Below are positions 43,881-55,796 of a DNA stretch of 64,000 nucleotides, piece by piece. Below the pieces are notes generated by a model, which saw nothing but the letters and a program-made list of their open reading frames with translations, had not been told where the DNA came from and did no database searches. The position numbers and the translations under genes were made by a program. Numbering within the stretch: the first letter of the stretch is position 1; each line of letters opens with the position of its first letter. Source of the DNA: Selaginella tamariscina (Eukaryota; Streptophyta; Lycopodiopsida; Selaginellales; Selaginellaceae); NCBI GenBank assembly GCA_003024785.1, contig PUQB01000118.1:441827-505826 (forward strand), written 5' to 3'.

Positions 43881-46800
43881 CTAAGAACTCATTAACAATT
43901 CTTCTTCGCTATTACCTTCTGAGTGAGGCGAAGAAGGTCTAAGCCGCTTGTGAGATGGTTCAAGATCTTCTGTATCTTCTTTGATGTTTCCATGGGTAAT
44001 GGAGTGTGTGAATGTTCTGTACTCCTCGAGATAACTTCCGGTCTAATATCTGATTGAAGTTCGTCCTCAGACTCCGACATTGAACCAGATTCGTCTTCAG
44101 AGCTATCGCACTTATCTGGAGGGAACTTTCTCAAATACTCCTTTATGGATTTGTTGGGGTAGTCAGTTGAGAACCTCTATCCACTTGTTCAGGTCCTCAA
44201 CCATGGTCTTATCCTTTTCAACGGCAAACACACATGTATCCGAAGGTAACACTCCTTCAAGACGGACCCCCTAGTGCAGTAGTCAAAAAACCGCATCACT
44301 GTGAGGACCCCTGATCAAGTTGACGATGCTCCGTGCCGCTTGACTTGTAATGTTTGGATAACGTACATTGCTGAATACGTCACTCTCAGCTATCGGTGTA
44401 TCGGATGGAGGTTCAGGGCCGTTGGAGTGCAAAACAGATGCCTGGCCAGTCATTTGGAAGTTTGAAATTGTTTGGCGCATTCCTAACAACCAAGTGAACA
44501 ACCGAATCAATGCACTTCGGATCAGCATCATTCATATAAAATCCTGTCCAACGATGTTTATTCCTCTTGGCAAAGGCGAAGGCAAAGGTATCGGTGACAT
44601 GAGCAAGAATCAAGAAATAAATACCTGAAAACGTAGATATCAGTCAAGAGTGCAAGTATGAATTCAATAATAAATACCTTCTTTGTACATGCTTGCACGG
44701 CTAAGTTTCTCCACCAAATCCTCTAGTGTGTCTGTCGAAGGATTTTTTGACACCCGCCGATCCATCACGAACAATTGAAACGGTTTCCTACAAGCAGTGA
44801 TGGTACCCCATAAAGTCTCCGAATCCAACAACAAACATCTGTAGGCTTGTCGTGATTCGTAGCATCCTTTATAAGGTTCAACTCGGTTCTCCGTGCTGAA
44901 GGACTGCCATAAGAGAAGGCGTCATCAATGTTCTCCTTCTTGGCGTTGGTGCAATAGATTCTTGCCCAGATCTTCCGATTGATTCACCCATTCGACAAGC
45001 ATTCATCGTTTGTCACATGCAAATATTTCTGACCTCTTCGTATGTTGAAGCCGAGGTCCAACCCAGTTTGTGGCAGTGTATTCCCAACCACTCCTTGAAG
45101 TGCCTGACCGTCTTCAACTCCATTGCCTTGAGATGAAAAGGAGAGGTGGGGCTGCTGTTGTTAATGTAATTTGCCATCAATCACCAAATCAGCCAAAACT
45201 TCCATCTCCTCCATCGTTGTTCCATTTAAAGGCTTCAACCATGTGAGCTTAAATCGTTGTTACATCCTTTATAGATTGAACAGACTTAGACTTCGGCGTC
45301 TTACTGGGTTTCTTTGCAGACTTCTCTGAAGGGCTCCTCTTCACTTGTCTGCTTCTTCTTTAGTGTTCCTTTTGCAAAGGATTCCATAATCCCCAACCAT
45401 TTGGCAAAGATCCTATCCTCGGACAAGAAATCAACATCATCAAAAAGGATGTTTCCTTCCCGCCCACTTGGGCAAAATCAACTGCTACAGTTTCTTCAAC
45501 TCTCTGAAAAAAAAGATAGATTAATATACGAGAAGATAAATCCCGCCCAAACAATTTGCTTACCGGTAGTCCGCACATTGTGTATTCCCTGCAGTAAGTC
45601 TTTGTGGTTGCTGAAGAGATTCCCACGGCTTGCGTGTGTTTGAACTTCTCCCATATTTTGCTGTTGTAGTGGTTGGTGTCTGCAGCGTCCCATTCCGCCG
45701 ATAACTTATGGTACTGCTCGATTGTGAGATTCGGCTTTGCTAAAAATGCCGATCTTTTCGTCAGCTTCTCACGGGTATGCTCGGAAAGTTTTGTTGCCAT
45801 CGTTCCTTTGTTGTGTTTCGTCGAGAAGTCGTTGGGATGCCGTTATTGTGTGCTGGCCACTAATGATGTATTAATTGATTGATTTTCTATTCTCGTCTGA
45901 ACCTTCCTCATTTGTTCCGTGTTGTGATCCACACTTTCAGCCTTTGTTTCTTCGTAGTATGCGCACAAAACAGCATTATGTGGAACGTGTAAGAATTGTC
46001 CTTCATTTCTCCATGAGCTCAGCTACACGTTCCTGTTGAGTGGCCTGTAATTGAAGTTTGGGTTGACGCTGCAATACTTAACCCTACACTCGTAAATCCT
46101 ATCATCCAACATCATTTCTTGTGGCTTATTGCAGCATGGGATGCCACAGGTGCAGCTGACAAAACGATCGAGGATTTTCTTCTACGATCCGAATCAATGT
46201 TGTTCTAATGTTCTCGGCACACTCTTCCAGCTCCCAAAATTTTCTAAGCAAATTGAACGTGATCTGTAAAGAACTTGAGACCAAGCCACCTTCTCAATCT
46301 CCTTTATGATGTCGCTGTGTTCTTCTTCAATGTGAAGAGGGACGATTGCTCCACTTGTGGATTTTCTGTATTGTGAAGCAATATCTCCTGAGAATACACC
46401 TACTCGATGAGTTGAAGATCTTTGAAGTAGACATCCAGTTGGATCCCTCCATAGATGGGCTTTCGTTGAGTTGAAGAAGAACTCCGATCAACATCATTAG
46501 TGAACACGTGAACGTCATTATCCACAAGTCGACAAAACCACCCGAAATTAATGTTGTAACTGGCGACCTCTGGATCCGAGAACGTGACATTGGATGGAAC
46601 AAGGCATATGTGTCGAGCATCGTTCAATCTGGGTTCGCAGCATGCTTTCGGATGCTTGACTAGCACACCCACTTTCCATTGTTTTGCTTGTCCATGCGAT
46701 GTGACAGAGGTTAGTTTGACAGCAACCATGGTTGTTCCAATGCGCTTCCCGTTTAGTTTGAAATATGGCCAAGTTGATTCCAGAATCCCCCTGCCCATCT

Positions 46801-46928
46801 CTTCTCCTGCTCTCGTCTTCAATATCACCTCAATTCCACATCTGAATACAAAAATGATTAATTCCAAACATATCCGAGTATAACAGATTTTATTTTAATT
46901 CTTACCCAGAATTTAACGACGACTCCAT
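43881..46928 (-). pseudogene. ParB-like and methyltransferase-like gene, copy 2
   Basis: The start (MESSLNSG, 46906-46928), short intron and stop match copy 1. Exon 2 is better preserved here (46400-46867 open through CGIEVILKTRAGEEMGRGIL and VTFSDPEVASYNINFGWFC). The acidic C terminus, with SESEDELQSDI, shows a few bases lost in copy 1. The ParB-like domain is damaged: several short deletions lie between 45900 and 46040, and the methyltransferase motif region near 44285 lacks bases for WVFDYC. Comparing the two copies allows each break to be recognised as private to one copy. Confidence 0.58.
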
Positions 46929-47070
46929 ACTAATGACTCGATCTCCTTGTTTTAATTAAATCGTCCTTCTGCAAAATAATACACTATGAATACAAATCAT
47001 ATAAAAAACACACACACTTGTATAAACCCGAATATACAAAAATAATACACAGAGAGAAGTGGACGGAATT

Positions 47071-47157
47071 AACTGTCCAAAGCTCACATTTGTGCTAGTG
47101 CAAAAGAAAGATAACATTTCGTTTTAGAACCACCACAAATGTGAGCTCTGGACAGTT
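47071..47157. repeat. 24-bp inverted repeat upstream of the ParB-like gene, copy 2
   Basis: Same arms and loop as 31432-31518. Confidence 0.85.
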
Positions 47158-47261
47158 TTACATAGATTCCTAGCTTTTACTCGAAATATTATGATAAGAT
47201 GATAAAAGTAAATAAAATGAGATATGCAACTTATATATACTAATACACATATATATTCACA

Positions 47262-48190
47262 TGGAAGGTGCGGCGGGATTAATCTCGCCACCCCTTCAAT
47301 GCCTCCTGAAAGAGTGGGCGGATTAATCTCGCCACCTTTCTGGAGGCCTTGAACGGGAGTGCGAATTAATCCTGCCACCCTTCTCGGTCTCAGAGAGAAC
47401 TTGGCAGGATTTATTTGGCACACCCCAGAAAGGCGGCGGGATTAATCTCGCCCACCATGTAAGGGATGGTGAAATGAATCTCGCCACCCTTCCCAGTCCC
47501 CTCATTGGTATGTTGTAAACCTTCTACGTCTCAGACAGAAACGTTTGGGATTGGTCCGACTCACCAATGGAGAAAAAGGGAAGGGTGGTGGGATTCATTC
47601 CTCCAACAGACATTGAAGGCTCGGCGAGATTAATCCCGCCGCCTAGGCCCTTCACTCGGTCCCTAGGCGGCAGGATTAATCTCGCCGGACGCCAATGCCC
47701 TGCGTGGCAAGATTAATCCCGCCGGACGCCAATGCCCTATGTGGAATCGGACGGGATTAATCCCGCCGCCTAGGCCCTTTAGGCAGGCCTTTGTAGCAGG
47801 ATAAATCCCGCCTGATTCCGCGCAAGGCATGCGTACGTGGCGGGATTAATCCCGCCGAACGCCAATGCCCTGTGCGGAATCCGGCAGGATTAATCCCCCG
47901 CCTAGGCCCTTCAGACAGGCCAATAGCGGCGGATTAATCCCGCCGCTATTCAGTTAGCCTCATGGGCGGCGGGATTAATCCCGCCGTTCATGAGGCTAAC
48001 CGAATAACCTGCCTGAAATGACGGTCGGATTAATCCCGCCGCTCATGAGGCTAACCGAATATCCTGCCTGAAGGGCGGGGGATTAATCCCGCCGCTCATG
48101 AGGCTAACCGAATAGCCTGCCTGAAGGGCAGTGGGATTAATCCACTGCCAAGTGGCTAACCATATAGCGGCGGGATTAATCCCGCCCCTA
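47262..48190. repeat. Palindrome array 2, about 19 units
   Basis: The unit order follows array 1 at the left but diverges in the middle by unit loss and gain. A doubly changed unit, GGCAGTGGGATTAATCCACTGCC minus one base in an arm, is at 48127-48149. Confidence 0.92.
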
Positions 48191-48780
48191 CACAACACAC
48201 ACACACACACACAAACATATATATATATGTATATGTGTGTGTAGGAGATGCGTGTGTGTGCCAGAGATAGACAAATCAGATAAAATTATACAGAATACAC
48301 ACACACACATATATATGTATATGTATATACAGGAGTGTGCGTGTGTGTGCGAGAGTATATAAATAAATAAAATTATACAGATACCATAATATATGTATGT
48401 AATATGTACATAGGTATATATATATATGTGTGTATATGTATATCGTGTGTATGCGTGTGTGAAACAAAAAAAATCATACAGATAATACAGGAGTGTGCGT
48501 GCGTGTGCAAGAGATAAAATTAATAAATTAATAAAATTATACAGATACACAAACACAAAACACACAGATATATATATATATATATATATATATATCTGTG
48601 TGTGTATATGTATACGAGTGTGCGTGTGTGCGAGAGATAGAGATCTAAATTATATTATTAAGATACACCACATATAAATATATATGTGAATAAAAATAAA
48701 TAAATAAACTCAGAGGAGTGTGCGTGTGTGAGAGAGAGAGAGAGATCTCACTTATGTGAGAGAGAGAAGGAGATTTCACT
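48191..48780. repeat. TA/TG microsatellite, copy 2
   Basis: (CA)n, (TA)n and (GA)n runs with the same interspersed pieces as copy 1, but with no fold-back. It leads directly into GATTTCACTGCCGCC. Confidence 0.9.
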
Positions 48781-48794
48781 GCCGCCGCCGCGCC

Positions 48795-50569
48795 TGTCAG
48801 AGTTTTAACCCAAAGGGCCAACACGTGGCAACATGTGGCTGCCAGGTGGCCATTCGGCGTCATCACCCTGTGTGAGCAACGCTAAGTTTCCTACAACAAC
48901 CCCAACGACCCCTAGGGTTAGACTCTAATGCCCAAGTGGACAAGAGACTTAGGGTTTAGCCTAAGTCTCCCCTAGAATGTCTGCCCCCAGAACCCTTGAG
49001 GGATAACCCTAGTTGACTTAGGGTTTAGCCTAAGTCTCCCTAGAGTGTCTACCCCCAAAACCCTTGAGGGATAACCCTAGTTGACTTAGGGTCTTGCCCT
49101 AGAAGACCTAGACAGGCTCATGCCCTAACCCCCATTAAGGAGACGTGTGTTCCACCATACCCCCGTGATAGAGCTAAGGCATCGTCACTTACCCTTGAGG
49201 AATCACCCTCATCCGGAGTACAACCCCTTTAGGGCGACAAGGGGTACCCTGAACCACGGCTAACCCCTAAGGGTTTGAGTGGCCAAGTCATACCCTAGAC
49301 CTAGGGCTAGTACTTAGTGAGGACACGAGTGTGCGCCGTAGGCGGACACGAGTGTTCTGCTAAGCAAACTCCCTAAGGCTAGGTTTGGGATAACCCTAAG
49401 CACATGACCTAGCGAGTGTCTCACAAAAGGGCTCATGCTAACAAGCTTAGGTTGTTCAACCCTTGGATTCCAAGGAGAACACTCCCTAGCCAAGTGTGCC
49501 AGAGCACACCTAGTTATGGGACCTAACCTCCCTCGAGCCGATGCCCAAGGCTTAGCATCCTAGTGCGAACACAAGCATGCCTGTTTGCTAGAGTACCCAA
49601 CCCCTTGGACAAGCCCATGACACAACCCCAAAGGGCATGCCTTGGGCATTGTATCGCGTGACGTCTAGCGCAGTGTCACATCTCCATGTGACACTGCTTT
49701 CCATGATGTGGACTATCATGCCATAGCCCTTAGATTCAAGAGTTGCACCAAGTGCCACAAATGTGGCTCCTAAATGCCAACTCTAGAACCCCTTAGTGAG
49801 CCCTCAGGAATTGGGTAGTGTGAACCCGTCAAACGAGATCCCACGCCCACGGTTGGACAAGGACACGAATGTGCCTTGCTTGGCCATGAGTGCTACACCT
49901 AGTTTGACATGGAGGAGGAGGCTAGAGACAAGCCTCAACCTCTGCCTCTTGGAACGTGCATTCCGACAAGACCTCCCAGGCACGGATTCGCCAACGTTAA
50001 GGGTAAGCTACCCCGAAGGTGGGGACGTACCCCTGGCATCTGGAAGTTAGGGCGGCACAACAGAGGGTTGTGCCTTGACGACACAAGCTAGAGCTTGCAC
50101 CGGAGAAGAGTAATGAGCTCAGTCATGAACCCAGGAACCCTCACTCCTATATACTACCTTATTTATGTGACAGAGGCCCCCCCCTGTTTTCTTGTTTACA
50201 TAAGTGGGCTAGCACTAAAATCTCATTCCCAGAGGGAACATACTTGGTGAGTTATCCATCGACCCCTAAACCCTAACCTGTCAAACCTGGGGGTATTTCT
50301 AAGCATATCCGACATGCCGAACTCACCGGAACTAGCCATTAATCCAACCAGGACACGGAAAACCAAGGTAAGAGTTTTCTAGATGGAAGTGCTAGCTTCG
50401 CCCAGAGTTTCTTGCAAATACCTAATGACACCGGCCGGACCATCACTAGATATCCAAGTGCACTAAGCGGGCCTGTTTCTTCTACACCTAGGGCTTATCA
50501 ACATAGTACAGTAGGTAACAACAGTCAACGTCCAAAGTAAAGGGTTGAGTCATAGTAAAAACTATGACA
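48795..50569 (-). mobile_element. L solo LTR inserted in the array tail
   Basis: 1775 bp, from TGTCAGAGTTTTAACCC to ACTATGACA on the plus strand. No PBS or internal sequence adjoins, so it is a solo LTR. Flanks GCGCC and CCGCC are a 4/5 match for a target duplication. The homologous place at 59840 (GATTTCACAGCTGCCGCC) is uninterrupted and gives the empty site. Frames 49796-50091 inside it are LTR artefacts. Confidence 0.9.
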
Positions 50570-51642
50570 CCGCCGCCTTACAAACCCTAGGAATATACTT
50601 AAACCCTAAAAGGAATAGAATATATATTAACCCTAATCGAATATTCCTTCTAAGAATATACTTAAACCCTAAAAAAATAAACTATAGATTCGCCCTAAAC
50701 GAATTTTTCTTCATATATTATCAGCGTGTGAATGTATCACATACACCCCAAGAATAAATATCATGCAGGGGTTTAACATGTGTGTGTCCATGAGAGTGTT
50801 AAAGTTTCATGTGCAACGATACATATATACACACATAGTATTATACACATAGATATACATACATATTAGTACATATTAATATTACATAGATAAAGTATAG
50901 GATCATGTATGGTGTGTATGTATGAGAGAAGAGTGACAATACATATTATGGATCATGCATGGTGTGTATGTTTAAGAGAAGAGAGACAGTACATATTTAC
51001 ATGGATCATGCATGGTGTGTATGTATGAGAGAAGAGAAAGAGTGTTAACAAATTAAATTCATACACATTGCTATATTAGTACACATATACACACACGTGT
51101 ATACACACAAACATACATACATATTACATGTGTAAATTCAATGTGTTACATAGGGTTTAGGGTTTAGGGTTAGGATAGATCATGCATGGTGTTTATGTAT
51201 GAGAGGAGTGAGTGTTATACACAGATATACATTATACATATTCCATAATATTGTAACATCAGTACATATTATGGATCATGCATGGTGTGTATGTATGAGA
51301 GAAGGGATTATGCATGGTGACACTGTGTATGTATGAGAGAAGAGATAGAGTGTTAACAAATGAAAATCGTACACATTGCATATATTAGTACACATATATA
51401 TATACACACGTGTATACACACAGACATACATATATATTACATGTGTAAATTCAATGTGTTACATACACACACACTGAGTACATATAGATCATACATGCGT
51501 TGAACATGATGTTTTTCAATAAAGAAGCAACATATAATTTCTCAAGTTTGGTTTAGGGCAATGTGCATGTGTGTGCATATGTGTCTCTGTAAGTGCTTCT
51601 AATGCGTGTGCACGTGTATATATAAATTTATAATTATGTTTA
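50570..51642. repeat. Array tail with GATCATGCATGGTG repeats
   Basis: It begins with ACCCTAAAAGGAATAGAATA-type sequence shared with 59870-60000. It then carries partially tandem units containing GGATCATGCATGGTGTGTATG, ACACACGTGTATACAC and ATTCAATGTGTTACATA, and a TTTAGGG-type tract at 51151-51173. CATGCATG occurs at 50954, 51007, 51181 and 51277. No gene seen. Confidence 0.85.
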
Positions 51643-51854
51643 TGTTACGACCCATATAATGAATCAAAGAATATTCCCTAAAAAGGTATAAGCTAGAATA
51701 TTCTTAAAGAGCTATACCTAGATCTAAGAGAATTAAGTGCACCCTAATACATTGGAAGTCTTTTTTGAAGAGCAGCGTGTAGAGACTGAGACAGCTCGGG
51801 GGAGGTCGGGTGGTTTTGTGAGGGTCTCTAGTTTGTACGTAGTGGTGCCTAACA
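51643..51854 (+). repeat. 5' LTR of element C
   Basis: The TG and CA ends and the PBS two bases downstream define it. With no second copy in the window, the left end rests only on the TGTTACGACC start typical of gypsy LTRs. Confidence 0.7.
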
Positions 51855-52103
51855 ATTGTTATCAGAGTAAGGTTCAAGATGAGTGCCTAGTGGGAAGGGA
51901 TAATACCACCTGTGTGGAGACATTGGACACTAAAAGGCAAATTGTCCAAGGAGAAGCAAGCCCAAGGGCAAAAGTTTCAATGGCAGCAAGGACAAGTAAA
52001 CGCCTAGGAACTTTTAAGAGATGGAGCATGAGAGGAGCACAAAGGAGACTTCTCTAAACCACAAGGTAAATTTCTATTTGTTCTTGCTTAATAGGTAAAT
52101 TAC

Positions 52104-52340
52104 ATGGCACGGGAGGAGCCACACACACATGCTATTGTGGTGGAGGCACAACTTGGTGAGTGTCCAATGCGAGTCCTTGTGGATAGCATGAGTAGCAATA
52201 ACTTTGTGTCAACAAAGTTAGTGGAGAAGTGCAGCTTGCCTATGAAGACTGTGCCTCAATACGAATTTGAAGGCTCAGCTATCACACAGAGCTACATTGC
52301 TTGTGTGGAGGAGTTACAGCTGGAGGTTAGCAAAACCTAG
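52104..52340 (+). pseudogene. Aspartic protease region of element C
   Basis: It reads VEAQLGECPMRVLVDSMSSN then NFVSTKLVEKCSLP, the retropepsin pattern. The catalytic D-S-G is D-S-M here, so it is probably inactive. Its C-terminal part runs into the tandem repeat that follows. Confidence 0.72.
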
Positions 52341-52870
52341 CTGGTGGAGCTGCGCGAAGAGCCTCAATACGAGATTGAGGGCTCAGCTATCACACAGAGC
52401 TACAGTGCTTGTGTGGAGGAGTTACAGCTGGAGGTTGGCAAAAACCCAGTTGGTGGAGCTGCGTGAAGAGCCTCAATATGAGATTGAGGCTCAGTTATCA
52501 CATAGAGCTACAGTGCTTGTGTGGAGGAGTTACATGAAGACTGTGCCTCAATACGAGATTGAGGGTTCATTATCACACAGAGCTACAGTGCTTGTGTGGA
52601 GGAGTTACAGCTAAAGGTTGGCAAAACCCAGCTGGTGGAGCTGCACGAAGATTGTGCCTCAATATGAGATTGAGGGCTCAGCTATCACACAGAGCTATAG
52701 TGCTTGTGTGGAGGAGTTACAGCTAGAGGTTGGCAAAACCCAACTGGTGGAGTTGCATGAAGATTGTGCCTCAATACGAGATTGAGGGCTCAATTGTCAC
52801 ACAGTTGGTTAAATTGCTTGTGTGGAAGAGTTACAACTAGAGGTTGGCAAAACCCAGCTGGTGGAGACTT
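52236..52870 (+). repeat. Tandem repeat of about 108 bp amplifying part of the protease gene
   Basis: The segment ATCACACAGAGCTAC recurs at 52281, 52389, 52497, 52572 and 52684, with a variant near 52794. Most units are 108-112 bases (36 codons) and one is 75. The unit encodes MKTVPQYEIEGSAI then TQSYIACVEELQLEV and VELREEPQ. Confidence 0.88.
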
Positions 52871-53019
52871 TCTTTCTAACGGAGCTAGTGCGTGTGGATC
52901 CTAAGATCTAATGGAGCACCAAGCACATGAAGCTTGAGTATAGTGAAGTGAAAGACACTTGGTTTGGAACAAAGCTTGAGTCTCCAACAAGTTCTTTTAC
53001 TGTCACCTTGAGCAAAGTT

Positions 53020-54118
53020 GTTGTGTGAGGAGTTTGCTGACGTCTTCCCTCCTGAGCTACCTCATGGCTACCACATGCAAGAGGTGTGGAGCTGGAATAG
53101 GGTACGAAAGCCATTTACCGTAAGCCATTTTGACTGAGCCATGTTAAGGAGCAAGAGGTTAAGAGACAAGTGATGGAGCTATTGGAATATGGCTTCATAC
53201 AACTGAGCAAGTCTTCATTTAGTGCACCAGTATTGCTTGTCAGGAAGAAAAATGGCACCATGAGGATGTGCATATACTATAGAGCTCTCAACAAGCAAAT
53301 AGTGAAGGACAGGATGCCCATGCCATGTGTGAATACTATCATGGATCATCTCGGTGGAGCCAGAGTGTTCACCAAGATAGTTGGGCATTTCGAGTTCACT
53401 GTTATGCCATTCGCTTAACAAATGCCCTAGTCACATTCACTCGGTTGACAACTGAGGTGTTTGGTGATTACTTGCATGACTTTGTGGAGATCTTCTTCAA
53501 TGATATTCTTATTTACAGTAAGAATATGAAGGAGCATGTGCAACATTTGCAAAGAGTTCTTTAGTTGTTGAGGGAGAACAAGCTCTATGCAAAGAAGAGC
53601 AAATGTGCATTTGCTCAATGCAAAGTGGGTATTTGGGTCACATTGTGACATCAAGTGGAGTGAAGACTAATCCACACAAGGTGGCAGTGGTGGAGCAATG
53701 GCCAGTTCCTAACAATACAGAAGAGTTACGGAGTTTCTTGGGCATGGCTAGTTATTACCGGCGATATGTCAAGGATTATGCCAAGAAAGCTTCTCCGTTA
53801 ACTAGTTTATTGAGGAAGGATGTTCCCTTTGCATGAAGTGCTTCAGAGAAGAGCAGTTTCCAAGCTTTGAAACAAGCTTTGGTACGTGCACCAGTTTTAT
53901 GTATTGCAGATCCCTCTAAGCCTTATGAGGTATCATGTGATGCAAGTGGAGTGGCCATTGGAGTTGTACTTATGCAAGAGGGAAGGCCTATTGCTTATAA
54001 GAGTCGTACTTGAATCTTGTAGAGCAACAGTACTCAACGTATGAGCAAGAACTACTGGCTATTGTTAATGCATTATGAGTTTGGAGGCACTACCTTGGAA
54101 GAAGAAATCAAATCATAG
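53020..54118 (+). pseudogene. Reverse transcriptase and partial RNase H of element C
   Basis: RT shows SAPVLLVRKKNGTMRMCIYY (about 53220-53280) and FTVMPF. The catalytic box reads FFNDILIYS (about 53492-53518), with Asn for the first Asp, which would abolish activity. The connection has ELRSFLGMASYYRRYVKDYA, and RNase H has SCDASGVAIGVVLMQEGRPI (about 53935-53994). Stops occur at 53416, 53562 and 53836. Confidence 0.86.
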
Positions 54119-54159
54119 TCGTAAGGTGGGCTAAACATAACTCCAGAAGATAGGTCTTA

Positions 54160-55414
54160 TATTAACTTGTAAATGCAGAGAGAAAAAAGCCGCTTACTAT
54201 CTTCAAGTCAGAGGTACAATGGAGATAAAGTTGCTTCCAATGGCGGTGAGGATGGTCAGACTCAGAGTACCCCATGAGAACAAGAACAAGTAACAACTTT
54301 ATCTAGAGCACAACAATATACTTTTTCACTAAGGGACGCACTTGAGGTATATTTCAATTTATGTTTTCCATTCTTTGATTACACGTACTTTTAAGAGCAT
54401 GAACCTTCTCCAAATCGAGCAGATGTAGTACAAGAGGTACGTACGCATATAATTTAATTCGTGCTAATTCATTCATATAGGATCAAGTAGCTAACAAACA
54501 TGGACCAGGTTACAAACAACTCTGACATTCAGAAGCAGGTAAGAGCTTCATTCACATTATTCATGAATTTAATTGGTGTTTCAGGCCACAAGTAATTCTC
54601 AGGCTTTCGTAGAGTGTAAGAAAGGCGACAGAGTTTATTTAAAGTCAGAACAGGAGCTCATATTGGATGCGCTGTGGTTGAGGAAGTGAACCCTAATGCA
54701 ATAGTCCACTATGTAGCGTTGGGTCCTGATTGTGTAAAGCTGAAGATTTACAGAAAGGATATCCACCAGCATATGTTGAAGACAACGCTCCATTCCCACC
54801 TGAACCTGACGTTCAAAACTTCGACGACTTGTGTGGATCAGGTGGATGGTTTATTAAGTATCCGAAAGAGCGACTATCAAAGTCCGACATCCTTGATGAA
54901 GATGGCAACCATATAGAACCTAAAACCAGTTCCAAATCTAGAGATGTGCAGGTATGTTAATTTGTCTTTTCTATACTCAGCTCACAATTGTCTTACAGCA
55001 AACAAAGACTAAAAGTCCTATTGTACAAACATCGACCACGAATCTTACTATCCAGAACAAGAACAAGGTAATTCCCGTTCAAGTTTAGTAGTTGAGCTAA
55101 TATGTTCTTCAATTTTATATTAGGTTCCTATTCTTCCTGATGATTGGAGAGCAAATATTGCTGGCAAATCTTCTTTTGAACATAAGCTTCTTGTGTATAA
55201 ACTTCTAAGCAAGGATGGTCCTCGGGCAGTGAAGGTCAATGATTGTGTTAACTTTGCACAAGAAAAGGGGTGGGAGCTAAATATTTACAAAAAGACGAAA
55301 AACAATAGTCTTCAAGTTCTAAAGGAGTTTGCAAGTGCTTGTGTTGAGACTGGAACTGTGGAAATCAACGAGGCTGCCTGGAAAACTAAAAAGTGGGATG
55401 GACGACAGTTCTAA
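54160..55414 (+). CDS. 3' part of a multi-exon transposon-like gene, unidentified
   Basis: Exons separated by short introns with clean borders can be seen: CAGAAGCAG then GTAAGAGC to TGTTTCAG (54539-54582), then introns near 54950-54998 and 55065-55125. Exons encode AFVECKKGDRVYL, VVEEVNPNAIVHYVALG, GWFIKYPKERLSKSD and finally an open run from 55125 to a TAA at 55412-55414 (VNDCVNFAQEKGWELNIYKK). The middle part weakly recalls a domain found at the C terminus of CACTA-like plant transposon proteins, but I am not sure. A frameshift near 54690 is likely. The 5' end is missing next to element C. Confidence 0.45.
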
Positions 55415-55796
55415 ATAAACTTGTAGCTATAATCTATCCATGAAATCTAATTATAAATAATTATGTTTAATATACTATTTGAGGTGACTTAAATCTTACT
55501 GTGCAACATTAACTCCTTTAAAAACATAGATAATAAATCATGTCAATACCGACACATAAACAATCACATAAACACAATAGAAAGTCCCTATAAAAACAAG
55601 TACATAAACCATGTCAAAACATTTACTTAAACCTCTCTGTAAACACAAAAGATAACCTTGCCCAAAACAATGCTTCCAAACATTAGCTTAAAACGCATAT
55701 GCGATTGTATCCAACATTTTACATTTACATATATGTGCTTTTAGAAAGTGGTTTACGTCAAAATCTTGAATAAAACTCATCAAAAACATTTCTAGT
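55415..55796. other. AT-rich sequence, no feature seen
   Basis: It could include the 3' untranslated part of the preceding gene. No repeat of other window sequence and no coding frame was recognised. Confidence 0.5.

Larger units (their letters stand above)
33390..48780. repeat. Second unit of the tandem duplication
   Basis: It repeats 17624-33060 in the same order and orientation. The right end cannot be placed exactly, because unit 1 ends in inverted microsatellite while this unit continues into the normal array tail. Confidence 0.88.
51643..54125 (+). mobile_element. Gypsy element C, 3' truncated
   Basis: A 212-bp 5' LTR (51643-51854, TGTTACGACC to GCCTAACA) is followed by a Met-type PBS (TGTTATCAGAG, 51857-51867). 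A short leader, protease, RT and RNase H follow. The element breaks off near 54120 in RNase H, so integrase and 3' LTR are absent. It is unrelated in sequence to A, B and G. Confidence 0.86.

Noticed and set aside
49796-50091. Small conserved frame in L LTRs (also 5837-6118, 57904-58125, 4766-5080)
   Set aside because: Shared because the LTR sequence is shared; frame is not kept open in all copies and no start, domain or codon pattern supports a protein.
51151-51173. Telomere suggested by TTTAGGG units (also 60433-60470)
   Set aside because: Short tracts of two to five imperfect units inside a repeated tail; not terminal.
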